From contig CAIYET010001120.1 in assembly GCA_903925285.1 (NCBI GenBank), positions 1 through 33,885 of the forward strand: a stretch of 33,885 nt of DNA. Direction: 5' to 3'. The stretch comes from Candidatus Hydrogenedentota bacterium (GTDB taxonomy: Bacteria; Hydrogenedentota; Hydrogenedentia; Hydrogenedentales; SLHB01). A program made the position numbers and the translations under genes. Under the pieces are notes generated by a model. The model made no database searches, was not told where the DNA came from, and was given only the letters and a program-made list of their open reading frames with translations. This document shows, one piece after another, positions 15,524-22,575 of the stretch; the first letter of the stretch is position 1; every line of letters starts with the position of its first letter.

Positions 15524-15689
15524 CGAATCGCACTGGGAGTGGAGAAAAGGTGAACCGCCTATGGACAATCCCGACTACTACCTCCGCTACAACAAGTCGT
15601 TCAACCGCATGGGCGGCACGATGCGGTATGTGACGGCGGATAACAGAGATTTCTTGCTGGCCCTGGTGCAAGGGTTGGAGAAGCCATAA
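15524..15689 (+). repeat. 3'-end repeat, copy C
   Basis: This full-length copy begins GAATCGCACTGGGAGTGG, 3 bp after the YgiT stop, and ends at the TAA at 15687-15689. The predicted translation differs from copy A at few positions (HWEWRKGEPP, then MDNPDYYLRYNKSFNRMGG). The ATG at 15561 has AAAGGTG upstream and opens a 42-residue frame. It has the perfect dyad ACCGCAT, 10 nt, ATGCGGT. Confidence 0.93.
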
Positions 15690-15746
15690 GGTTCGGCATT
15701 CGACATGGGTGAAGAACAGATTAACGGAATCCGTGAGGGCGAGGAC

Positions 15747-16142
15747 ATGCCAAAGCCGAAAATGCCGCTCTATGTCCGCCTCGTGCAATTCTGGTCGAAT
15801 GTTGCCTTCGCTTTGGGCGTTGCGTCGTTCCTTCTGGCTTTCCTCGCATCCCTTGCTCTCGGGGCGCGTCCGATCCTATTTGGAGGCTTTAGGGTGTACC
15901 ATTCCCCAGCAAGTGACGTCTTCGACTATCTTGCCTGGCTTTCGGGTGGAACCGGTCTCGCGACTATTTATGCAGCCGCGTCGCTCGCACTGCCCACGTT
16001 GATATGCGCCGTTGTTGTGCGCGCCTTTACGAAAGATGAGGAAATCGGTCGCATCTGCGTGACCGCCATCCGTAATTCCTTTGGTGCGATCCTTCCCTAC
16101 GTTCTTGTCGCAACAATCGCGCCAAGAGTGACCAATTGGTGA
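15747..16142 (+). CDS. Small integral membrane protein of unknown function
   Basis: The 131-residue protein starts at the ATG at 15747, which has GAGGGCGAGGAC upstream; an in-frame ATG at 15705 is an alternative. There are about three membrane helices: residues 14-36 (NVAFALGVASFLLAFLASLAL), 62-88 (GTGLATIYAAASLALPTLICA) and 108-125 (FGAILPYVLVATIA). I do not recognise the family. It occupies the cassette between repeats C and D alone, in the array orientation. Confidence 0.65.
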   Translation: MPKPKMPLYVRLVQFWSNVAFALGVASFLLAFLASLALGARPILFGGFRVYHSPASDVFDYLAWLSGGTGLATIYAAASLALPTLICAVVVRAFTKDEEIGRICVTAIRNSFGAILPYVLVATIAPRVTNW

Positions 16143-16188
16143 GTTGTTTGGCACCGGCATGCAGAAGAACCGGGGCATGTTGGTGATA

Positions 16189-16281
16189 CATAAGTTCCTC
16201 AGCCGCGTGGGCGGCCAGATGCGCTATGTCACGTCGGACAACCGGGATTTTCTGCTGGCGCTGTTGAGGGGGCTTGGAAAA
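16189..16281 (+). repeat. 3'-end repeat, copy D (degenerate)
   Basis: The 3' half is clear: RVGGQMRYVTSDNRDFLLALL followed by RGLGK. The 5' half is eroded (MLVIHKFLS in place of YYLRYNKSFN), and the normal stop is lost, the frame running on to about 16317. It separates the membrane-protein cassette from the first DUF433/DUF5615 pair. Confidence 0.82.
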
Positions 16282-16284
16282 GAC

Positions 16285-16299
16285 GTGACAATATGTCAC
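16285..16299. promoter_or_regulatory. Palindromic operator-like site before a DUF433/DUF5615 pair
   Basis: GTGACA-ATA-TGTCAC is a perfect 6-bp inverted repeat with a 3-nt centre, 30 bp before the DUF433 start at 16329. Toxin-antitoxin operons are often repressed by binding at such palindromes. No equivalent was noticed before the second pair at 17920. Confidence 0.45.
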
Positions 16300-16328
16300 A
16301 ATGCGGTTAATGAATAGGACGAGTGGCC

Positions 16329-16544
16329 ATGTTTGAAAGAATAACGTTCGACAGCCAGATCATGGGCGGGCGGGCTTGCATCCGGGGCATGCGCATTCCT
16401 GTTTCCGTCATAGTGGGACAGATTGCACACGGGGCCACCTACGAGGAAATTCTCGATGGCTATCCTGACCTCGAACGCGAGGATATTCAACAATCTCTGG
16501 AATACGCCGGGTGGGTCGTCCAGGAAGAGGTATATTCCGGATAA
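16329..16544 (+). CDS. DUF433 antitoxin-like protein
   Basis: The 71-residue protein is typical of DUF433: FERITFDSQIMGGRACIRGMRIPVS, then the winged-helix-like part VIVGQIAHGATYEEILDGYPDLEREDIQQSLEYA. DUF433 proteins are small DNA-binding antitoxins partnered with DUF5615 PIN-like proteins, the arrangement found here, with the partner 6 bp downstream. A GTG at 16323 is an alternative start. It forms the cassette between repeats D and E. Confidence 0.9.
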   Translation: MFERITFDSQIMGGRACIRGMRIPVSVIVGQIAHGATYEEILDGYPDLEREDIQQSLEYAGWVVQEEVYSG

Positions 16545-16550
16545 GGGGCG

Positions 16551-16928
16551 ATGAATATGCGATTCCTGGCGGATATGGGAGTGAGCATGCGCGTGGTCGA
16601 ATGGCTGCGCGCCAATGGTCACGACGCAGTCCATCTCCGGGAGGAAGAGCTGCATCGCCTTCCCAATGGGGAGATTTTCGCAAAAGCCAAGTTGGAGAAA
16701 CGAGTCGTTCTTACCTTTGATTTGGATTTTGGGGAAATCGTGGCATTCTCGCATGGCTCGCCCGTGCCCGTAATCGTCTTCCGGCTTCGCAACACGCGTG
16801 TGGCCCATGTCATCAGCCGTTTGGCGGCCGTCTTGGCCCATTGTGAAGTTGGACTCGAAACCGCTTCCATCATTGTAGTAGAGGAGACGCGGCATCGAAT
16901 CCGGCATTTCCCTTCGGGACCGGACTAA
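16551..16928 (+). CDS. DUF5615 PIN-like toxin
   Basis: The 125-residue protein has the DUF5615 PIN-like pattern: MRFLADMGVS near the N-terminus with an acidic residue (D8), VVEWLRANGHDAVHL, an EIFAKAKLEKRVVLTFDLDF block and a final strand region. The family is predicted to be a metal-dependent ribonuclease toxin controlled by the adjacent DUF433 protein. DFD-type acidic residues in TFDLDF are consistent with metal binding. It is paralogous to 18154-18516. Confidence 0.88.
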   Translation: MNMRFLADMGVSMRVVEWLRANGHDAVHLREEELHRLPNGEIFAKAKLEKRVVLTFDLDFGEIVAFSHGSPVPVIVFRLRNTRVAHVISRLAAVLAHCEVGLETASIIVVEETRHRIRHFPSGPD

Positions 16929-17004
16929 TCGGATTTGCTGCAAAGCGCCCGGGATGGAACCAATGGAGGCCCATGAGGTAATTCAACGAACATTGCTAGA
17001 TTCT

Positions 17005-17167
17005 GAAATCCCATTGGGACTGGACGCAGGGCGAGCCTCCCATGGACAATCCCGATTATTATTTGCGGTACAACAAGAGTTTCAACCGCATGGGCGGCCA
17101 GATACGGTACGTTACTGCGGATAACCGGGATTTCCTGCTGGCGCTGTCGAGAAGACTGGAGAAGTGA
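17005..17167 (+). repeat. 3'-end repeat, copy E
   Basis: This full-length copy begins GAAATCCCATTGGGACTGG. The ATG at 17042 opens MDNPDYYLRYNKSFNRMGG, then QIRYVTADNRDFLLALSRRLEK, and ends at the TGA at 17165-17167. It is the copy closest to A in its 5' flank (HWDW). The nucleotidyltransferase-like gene begins 6 bp after its stop. Confidence 0.93.
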
Positions 17168-17173
17168 TCGCTC

Positions 17174-17761
17174 ATGAATGCGTTGGATATTGCGGATACA
17201 CTGAAGAAGGAGGCCGACGTCCTGCTTCAGGAGCACGGCCTCGACCGTCTCTTCCGATCCTATGGGACGGTTTTCTATACCGGCAGCTATTTTCTCAATC
17301 TTATGGCGTGGCGCGATATTGACATCCATTTGGTCCTCGAACCCGACCCGCATTCACTGGAGACTTTCTGGAAACTTGGGTTGCAGATTTCGCAGGTGGA
17401 AGGAGTGTTCCGCAGTAATTTCCTAAACACGTTGCGACATCCCGGAGGCAATTTGCCCGCTGGATACTGTTGGGGCGTAAGACTGGAAGACGGTAACGGA
17501 TGCATCTGGAAATTGGATATCTGGGCATCGGATGAATCCGATCTGAGCCGAAACCGAATGTGTATGGAGCGTGTTGCGACGGCCCTGACGGAAGATACCC
17601 GGCGTCTGATCGTCGAAACGAAGCAAGCCCTGATGCTTCCCGCAGGGCACACGCCTTCGAACAGCCGCTTTCACATCTACGAGGCGGTTCTGTTCAAAGG
17701 ACTTCGCGATCTCAACGAGATTCGAAGTTATCTCAGAGAACATGGCGTTGAAGGCGTATAA
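17174..17761 (+). CDS. Nucleotidyltransferase-fold protein
   Basis: The 195-residue protein shows a minimal nucleotidyltransferase signature. A glycine-serine pair (TGSYFLNLMAWRDIDIHLVLEP: G37, S38) is followed by an Asp-x-Asp metal site (D48, D50). The rest is mixed, with a KLDIWASDESDL segment that could provide a third acidic strand and a helical C-terminus. Members transfer nucleotides to proteins, RNA or antibiotics, and some act as antitoxins or toxins in MNT/HEPN pairs; no HEPN partner is adjacent. GrpB, the proposed first cassette gene, has a related fold. It sits alone between repeats E and F, with its start 6 bp after repeat E. Confidence 0.7.
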   Translation: MNALDIADTLKKEADVLLQEHGLDRLFRSYGTVFYTGSYFLNLMAWRDIDIHLVLEPDPHSLETFWKLGLQISQVEGVFRSNFLNTLRHPGGNLPAGYCWGVRLEDGNGCIWKLDIWASDESDLSRNRMCMERVATALTEDTRRLIVETKQALMLPAGHTPSNSRFHIYEAVLFKGLRDLNEIRSYLREHGVEGV

Positions 17762-17776
17762 AGCAGACTGATGAAG

Positions 17777-17886
17777 AAGAGCGCTTTCAACCCATGGGCA
17801 GCACGATGCGGTACGTTAACGCGGATAATAGGGATTTCCTTCGGGCGCTGGTGCGAGACTGGATCTCGCGTGAATGCATGCTGTAA
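17777..17886 (+). repeat. 3'-end repeat, copy F (5'-truncated)
   Basis: The copy starts inside the repeat (RAFNPMGS for SFNRMGG) and continues MRYVNADNRDFLRALVRD. It ends in a divergent tail and TAA at 17884-17886. It separates the nucleotidyltransferase cassette from the second DUF433/DUF5615 pair. Confidence 0.85.
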
Positions 17887-17919
17887 CCTTCTGAGAGAGT
17901 GCGTTTTGGAGATTTGGTT

Positions 17920-18144
17920 ATGAATCCGATGTTCGATCGCATAACATTCGAGCCGGAAATCATGCGTGGCCAGGCATGCATTCGGGGCATGCGGATTCCC
18001 GTGTCCCTGATTGTCAACCTTGTGGCGCATGGGAAGAACACACACGACATCATCGCCGAGTATCCGGATCTTGTGCAAGAGGACGTTTCCCAATCGCTGG
18101 AATACGCGGCGTGGCTTGCTCGCGACGAAATCCAGGTGGGTTAG
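17920..18144 (+). CDS. DUF433 antitoxin-like protein (second copy)
   Basis: The 74-residue DUF433 protein is clearly paralogous to 16329-16544. Both share FxRITFxxxIMxGxACIRGMRIPVS and a YPDLxxEDxxQSLEYA helix. The start ATG at 17920 has TTGGAG about 8 bp upstream; the frame also extends to 17899. It should bind DNA and neutralise the DUF5615 protein that starts 9 bp after its stop. Confidence 0.88.
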   Translation: MNPMFDRITFEPEIMRGQACIRGMRIPVSLIVNLVAHGKNTHDIIAEYPDLVQEDVSQSLEYAAWLARDEIQVG

Positions 18145-18153
18145 GAGCGTCGT

Positions 18154-18516
18154 GTGCGTTTCCTGGCGGACATGGGAGTTTCGCAACTCGTGGTCGAATG
18201 GTTGAGAAAAACGGGCCACGACGCAATGCACCTCCGCGAGCAAGGTCTTCAACGAATGAAGGACGCGGATATCCTGGCGAAGGCCCGGGATGAACATCGG
18301 GTGCTTCTCACAATGGATCTTGACTTCGGTTACCTTCTGGCGGTAAGCGGATGGCAGACTCCGTCCACCGTGATCTTTCGGTTGGACGACGAGACTGCGG
18401 AGTCGGTAATCGAGCGCCTTGAGGAAGTACTGAAGACCTGCCATGAAGGCATTGATGCAGGTGCCGTTCTGTCCGTGCGCCAGAACTCGATTAGGCTGCG
18501 AAGACTTCCCATTTAA
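18154..18516 (+). CDS. DUF5615 PIN-like toxin (second copy)
   Basis: The 120-residue protein starts at the GTG at 18154, with AGGAG (18143-18147) 6 bp upstream. It shares LADMGVSxxVVEWLRxxGHDAxHLRE and LLTMDLDFG with the protein at 16551-16928, then diverges. Acidic residues at D6 and in MDLDF fit the PIN-like metal site. Two independent but related pairs in one array suggest separate captures, or one duplication followed by divergence. Confidence 0.88.
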   Translation: MRFLADMGVSQLVVEWLRKTGHDAMHLREQGLQRMKDADILAKARDEHRVLLTMDLDFGYLLAVSGWQTPSTVIFRLDDETAESVIERLEEVLKTCHEGIDAGAVLSVRQNSIRLRRLPI

Positions 18517-18570
18517 CGGGCGTTGTCGCCTTCGTCAGCGTCCCAGGTGTTGCGTGAGATCGAACAACGG

Positions 18571-18661
18571 AGAGTCGCCCATGGACAATTCCGACTACTA
18601 CCTCCGCTACAACAAGAGCTTCAATCGGATGGGCGGCACGATGCGGTATGTGACGGCGGAT
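18571..18661 (+). repeat. 3'-end repeat, copy G (3'-truncated, last of the array)
   Basis: The ATG at 18581 opens MDNSDYYLRYNKSFNRMGG and TMRYVTAD. The match to the other copies then stops sharply at GCGGAT (18656-18661), where unrelated coding sequence begins. The NRDFLLALV end is missing. Confidence 0.9.
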
Positions 18662-18819
18662 ATCCCTCTCACATCGTTTTGTTCGTCATTAGCCCAGACA
18701 CCGATGCAGACGGCATCCCGAATCTTATCGACCTGAACCCGTCGTCGGTGCGGACGCCCAATGTCAATCTCCGCCGCGTAACGTTCCCGATGCCGGACAA
18801 TATAGTTACCGGGAGTTGA
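18662..18819 (+). pseudogene. C-terminal fragment of a calcium-binding (thrombospondin type 3-like) protein
   Basis: In the frame leading out of repeat G the translation reads VISPDTDADGIPNLIDLNPSS, then VRTPNVNLRRVTFP and a stop. DTDADGIPNLIDLNP is a classic thrombospondin type 3 calcium-binding repeat of large secreted proteins. Only this tail is present and its 5' side is repeat G, so it is a gene fragment trapped at the array's end. Confidence 0.55.
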
Positions 18820-18862
18820 ACTCTGATTGAGGTCGGATGTAACCCATATGAAGGTGCATACC

Positions 18863-18997
18863 ATGAGACACATCAACCATATCACCGTTGCCAAGGCTTC
18901 TGCCGAGAAAATCGATCCCGCCGGGTCTGTGTTCCTGCAGATTTGGACCGTCGTCATGATGACGATACTGATGGGCGCGTTCGGCATGAAGGGTTGA
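18863..18997 (+). CDS. Small single-pass membrane peptide (hypothetical)
   Basis: The 44-residue frame starts at the ATG at 18863 with AAGGTG 9 bp upstream; an in-frame ATG at 18848 is possible. It reads MRHINHITVAKASAEKIDPA followed by one hydrophobic segment (VFLQIWTVVMMTILMGAFGM). I do not recognise it. It lies beyond the last array repeat. The following 180 bp before 19179 hold a small TGCAC/GTGCA dyad near 19064-19079 and nothing else clear. Confidence 0.4.
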   Translation: MRHINHITVAKASAEKIDPAGSVFLQIWTVVMMTILMGAFGMKG

Positions 18998-19178
18998 GGT
19001 CCACAGTCGGCAGACCTCCCTCGCCTACGGATATCCATTTCCTGCCTGTGCATTAACTCCTGCACATGTTTGTGCATGATCTCTGGATTGGGGAAGCATC
19101 GACCCGGAGACGCGGAGTGCCAAACGCTTCTCAAGCGTGCTACTATGAGGGCCATCAACACTTGACGCGGAGGCAACC

Positions 19179-21374
19179 ATGAATACGGCACGATGGCGAG
19201 GCGCGCGGCGGATGGGAATGATCGTGATTGCGGTCACGGGCTTGACGGTACAAGGCGGCGCGCAGGGCGCGGACGTTTCCCTGCAACCGTGGTTCGAGCG
19301 GCTGAACGTCGGCGTGGAAGTCGGGCCAACGGGCGCGCAATACGGGTGCGATCCGGCGGATATCCTTTACGCGGCGAAGTTCAACGGCAAGGACATCGTC
19401 GAGAAAGCCATTTCCGCGAATTGCCAATACGTTGTCATCTGGGCCAAGGACAGCGAATTCGCTTACTACAACTCGAAGGTAGCGCCGAAATGTCCGGGGC
19501 TGGGCGACCGCGATGTCCTGCGCGAAGCGGTGGATGCCGCTACGCCGCACAAGTTGCCGATCATCGCGTACTGCGTTGTGCAGGGCAACGGGTATCCGCT
19601 TCGCGATCATCCGGAATTCAAGATGCTCGATAAAGATGGCAAACCGATCGACCGCATCTGCCTGAACAGCGGTTATATCGAGCATGCCAAGCAGGTGGCG
19701 TTCGAGATGCTGGACTACGGGATTGCGGGTTTTCACATCGACATGCTCGATCAGGGTTTTGGCCCGCCCTACGGTTGCTGGTGCGCGAATTGCAGGAAGT
19801 TGTTCGAGTCGGAATACGGCCAGCCGATGCCGACGGGCGTGACGTGGGACGCGGCCTGGGATAAGATGCTCGAATTCCGCTGCAAATCGAGCCAGCGTTT
19901 CGAGAAGGAGTTGCTGGCGTACATCCGCGCCCTGAATCCGAAGGTCACGGTCGATTACAACTATCACGGGTATCCCCCGTTTTCGTGGGAAGTGGGACAG
20001 CGGCCCGTCCAGCACGCAATCAACGCGGATTTCGTGACCGCCGAAACGGGCGTCTGGGGATTCGGCGCTCTCAACGTGAGTCTGACTGCGGAATTTCTTG
20101 TGGCGGCCACTCCCGGATCGAGGTACCAGGTGGCCATCTCGCGCCATGCCCGCATCTACCACGACAACACGTGCCGTCCGCTCAACGACCTTCGATGGGA
20201 GATCCTGACGTTGCTCGCGCATGGCGCACAGGTCACCGTCGTGGACAAGACCGGATACGACGGCTGGCTCGATCCCGTCGCCTATGAACGCATCGGGAAC
20301 GTATTCGCGGAGGCGCAGGAAGAAGCGCGGTTCTTCGGCCACCCGCAGTTGCCGGAAGTCGGTCTCTACTATTCCGCGCGGAGCCGCGACTGGTACGGGC
20401 GCGAAACGCCCTCGAAATACCAGCAGGCATTCAGCGGCGCCCACAAGACGCTCGTCTACGAGCATATCCCGTTCGCCGTTATTCTCGATGAAAACGTCAG
20501 CGCCGATATACTGCGCCGGTTCCCGGTCGTCCTGCTGCCCAACGTCCCGATCCTGTCGCAGCACGAAGTGGACCTGCTGCGCGACTACGTCGAACAAGGC
20601 GGCAACCTGATCGTCACCGGCCACACGGGACTCCTCGGGCCGATGGGCGAACCGCTCCCCCACTCCATACTCGAACCGTTGATCGGGGCGAAACTCGTCG
20701 AACCGCTGACGTCGCTTGACAATTTCGTTCGCTTCCCGGCGGATACCCCCGAACGGCTGCGCGCAGACTATCCCGCCGATTGGCCGTTCCTCGTGGAAGG
20801 TCCAGGGGCCGCGTTCGCGCCAACCACGGCAACCGCCGTCGGTGAACTGATGCGTCCGTATCGAACCGTTCGACAACAGAAAGGCGAAGAGCCTGTTTAT
20901 CAGCCGAATTCCGCAGACAAGCCCGTCGGCCCCGCGGTACTCATCAATACCGTGGGAAAGGGCAAAGTCGTTTGCCTGGCCGCCGCCCCCGACTTCGCAA
21001 GCGGGGGTGAACATCCCATTCCCGAGGCGCGCGCACTGTTGCGCAATGCGGTACGCTATCTCCATCCCGAGCATGTGGTCGAAGTTGCCGCACCGCAGAA
21101 CGTCGAGTCGGTCATCATGGAGAACGCGGCAACCCACGCCATCTATGTCCATCTGTTGGGATATCAGTCGCCGCCGCAGTGCACCCCGTCCAAGAACCGG
21201 CCCTTCGTGTTGCCCGCGCTCATCGAAGACGCCCCGATGTACGCGGCACGAATCACCGTTCGTCGGCCTTTCAGTCATATCGCGCCAAGGAATCCCAAAA
21301 CCTCTGTCGGCATGGACGGGCAAACCATCAACCTGGTTGTGAATGATATCCATGAGATTATCGAGATCGAGTAG
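19179..21374 (+). CDS. Exported hypothetical glycosyl hydrolase with beta-galactosidase trimerisation-like domain
   Basis: The 731-residue protein has an N-terminal signal peptide (RRMGMIVIAVTGLTVQGGAQGA, about residues 10-31). Residues about 35-400 look like a TIM barrel: QYVVIWAKDSEFAYYNSK, GLGDRDVLREAVDAA, LPIIAYCVVQ, and YGIAGFHIDMLDQGF, whose Asp/Glu could be catalytic. Residues about 400-640 resemble the glutamine-amidotransferase-like trimerisation domain of GH42-type enzymes (LVYEHIPFAVILDENV, DYVEQGGNLIVTGHTG, GKGKVVCLAAAPDF). It fits the 'hypothetical glycosyl hydrolase 6' group, whose substrate is unknown. The start has GGAGG 6 bp upstream. The SGNH gene follows 30 bp after the stop, suggesting an operon. 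Confidence 0.75.
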   Translation: MNTARWRGARRMGMIVIAVTGLTVQGGAQGADVSLQPWFERLNVGVEVGPTGAQYGCDPADILYAAKFNGKDIVEKAISANCQYVVIWAKDSEFAYYNSKVAPKCPGLGDRDVLREAVDAATPHKLPIIAYCVVQGNGYPLRDHPEFKMLDKDGKPIDRICLNSGYIEHAKQVAFEMLDYGIAGFHIDMLDQGFGPPYGCWCANCRKLFESEYGQPMPTGVTWDAAWDKMLEFRCKSSQRFEKELLAYIRALNPKVTVDYNYHGYPPFSWEVGQRPVQHAINADFVTAETGVWGFGALNVSLTAEFLVAATPGSRYQVAISRHARIYHDNTCRPLNDLRWEILTLLAHGAQVTVVDKTGYDGWLDPVAYERIGNVFAEAQEEARFFGHPQLPEVGLYYSARSRDWYGRETPSKYQQAFSGAHKTLVYEHIPFAVILDENVSADILRRFPVVLLPNVPILSQHEVDLLRDYVEQGGNLIVTGHTGLLGPMGEPLPHSILEPLIGAKLVEPLTSLDNFVRFPADTPERLRADYPADWPFLVEGPGAAFAPTTATAVGELMRPYRTVRQQKGEEPVYQPNSADKPVGPAVLINTVGKGKVVCLAAAPDFASGGEHPIPEARALLRNAVRYLHPEHVVEVAAPQNVESVIMENAATHAIYVHLLGYQSPPQCTPSKNRPFVLPALIEDAPMYAARITVRRPFSHIAPRNPKTSVGMDGQTINLVVNDIHEIIEIE

Positions 21375-21404
21375 CCACCGATTTGGACACGGAAAGAGGC
21401 CTGA

Positions 21405-22490
21405 GTGAAGACACGGATGAGATGTGTAATCGTGGTTGCCATTGCAATGGTCTTGATTCTTGCAGGCGTCGCCGTTTTACTCCGACTATATGCTGGCGAT
21501 AAACGGAACGATCTCGATGCACATGGTGATGCGTTCTGGAAATTAATGTTTATCGAGCAGTCATCGGGGACAAAGCCGGAACTGCAAGCATTTCAGCGAC
21601 ATAACGTTCATCCGACGCGCGGGTGGACTCCGAAGCCGAACTTTATCGCCGAAGGCGACTGTCGCGAAACCACCAACAACCGCGGGCACCGTTCGATGGA
21701 GAACTACATACCCAAGCCGGAAAAATACACGGTTATGGTGCTCGGCGATTCCTTTACCTATGGGGCATGGGCCGAAGACACCGATGTATGGCCCACGATT
21801 CTACAGGGGCTTGACGCTCGGCTCCATGTAATCAATCTCGGGGTCGGCGGCTATGGCATAGACCAAATGTACATAACATTGCGCGAGACGATCGAGGAAT
21901 ACAAACCCCAGCTTGTTGTGTTTGCCGCAATCCCGGACGATCTGTACCGGTGCTTACTGACTTTTCGGGAATACCTGAAACCGCGATTCGTCCTCGGGGG
22001 CGACGGACAACTGGTTCTGACCAACACGCCCATCGGCGCCATCAAGGATACGCTGGCGCACCTGAGGGCGGAGTATGGAACCGTGACCGCAATGCGAAAA
22101 CTTCGCAAGGAAGATCGGGTGCTCAAGCAAAGGAAGGCGAATGGAGACTTCGACCGGGAATGGGAGACGCTCGACGCGAAGATCATCGAGGCGGCTTTCT
22201 CGTGCGCGAAGGAGAACGGAAGCGATTTCCTGTTGGTTCACCTCGGATCGGGACCCGGGATAACGGCACGGAAAACGGGGGCGTATTCTCCTTATTACGA
22301 CGAGATATACTTTGACGCTCTTGTAAAGAAGAGCGGTATTCCTTTCCTCCCGACCCGAAAAGCTTTCCTCGATACTGGAGTAGACTGGACGGATGGGCAC
22401 TACAAAGAACCGGAAGCGCGATTTGTGGCCCAGTTGGTCTACAAGAGAATCCAGCAAGTTCCATCTTGGATGAAGTACTGCAAACAATAG
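21405..22490 (+). CDS. SGNH/GDSL-like hydrolase, membrane-anchored
   Basis: The 361-residue protein starts at the GTG at 21405 with AGAGG about 6 bp upstream; an ATG at 21417 is an alternative. An N-terminal membrane anchor (residues 7-28) precedes the SGNH domain. Block I is VMVLGDSFTYGAW (Ser116), block II NLGVGGYGIDQ, block III-like VVFAAIPDD, and a late DGHY supplies the His (D330, H332). Such proteins deacetylate or acetylate polysaccharides or cleave esters at the cell envelope. It is the first of two tandem but quite divergent SGNH genes. Confidence 0.82.
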   Translation: MKTRMRCVIVVAIAMVLILAGVAVLLRLYAGDKRNDLDAHGDAFWKLMFIEQSSGTKPELQAFQRHNVHPTRGWTPKPNFIAEGDCRETTNNRGHRSMENYIPKPEKYTVMVLGDSFTYGAWAEDTDVWPTILQGLDARLHVINLGVGGYGIDQMYITLRETIEEYKPQLVVFAAIPDDLYRCLLTFREYLKPRFVLGGDGQLVLTNTPIGAIKDTLAHLRAEYGTVTAMRKLRKEDRVLKQRKANGDFDREWETLDAKIIEAAFSCAKENGSDFLLVHLGSGPGITARKTGAYSPYYDEIYFDALVKKSGIPFLPTRKAFLDTGVDWTDGHYKEPEARFVAQLVYKRIQQVPSWMKYCKQ

Positions 22491-22493
22491 GCT

Positions 22494-22570
22494 GTAGGCT
22501 GTAGACTGTAGGCTGTAGGGTCGCACTTCCTACAGCCTACAGCCTCACTTCCTAAAGCCTGGAGCCTGAG
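22494..22570. repeat. Heptamer-array palindrome between two SGNH genes
   Basis: Four AGGCTGT-type heptamers (22494-22521) are followed by the core CGCACTTCCT (22522-22531). Reverse-complement heptamers TACAGCC and TAAAGCC follow, with a second CACTTCCT inside. The core is the reverse complement of AGGAAGTGCG in the mutL and 32137-32180 elements. The right edge (GGAG at 22561-22564) is also the best ribosome site for the gene at 22576. Confidence 0.85.
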
Positions 22571-22575
22571 TCGCC

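Noticed and set aside
14705-18661. Array repeats as a CRISPR
   Set aside because: Repeats are 90-165 bp, coding and imperfect, and the spacers are 500-725 bp genes. No cas genes are present.
14705-18661. Array repeats as classic integron attC sites
   Set aside because: No GTTRRRY core or R''/L'' pattern was found. A longer TCCCG...CGGGA pairing is seen in copies A and E but is broken in C. Coding homology to the parent gene explains the conservation better, and no integron integrase is in the window.
19155-21353. A 732-codon open stretch on the minus strand
   Set aside because: It is an antisense shadow of the exported glycosyl hydrolase-like gene. It lacks recognisable domains, while the plus strand has a signal peptide and ribosome site.
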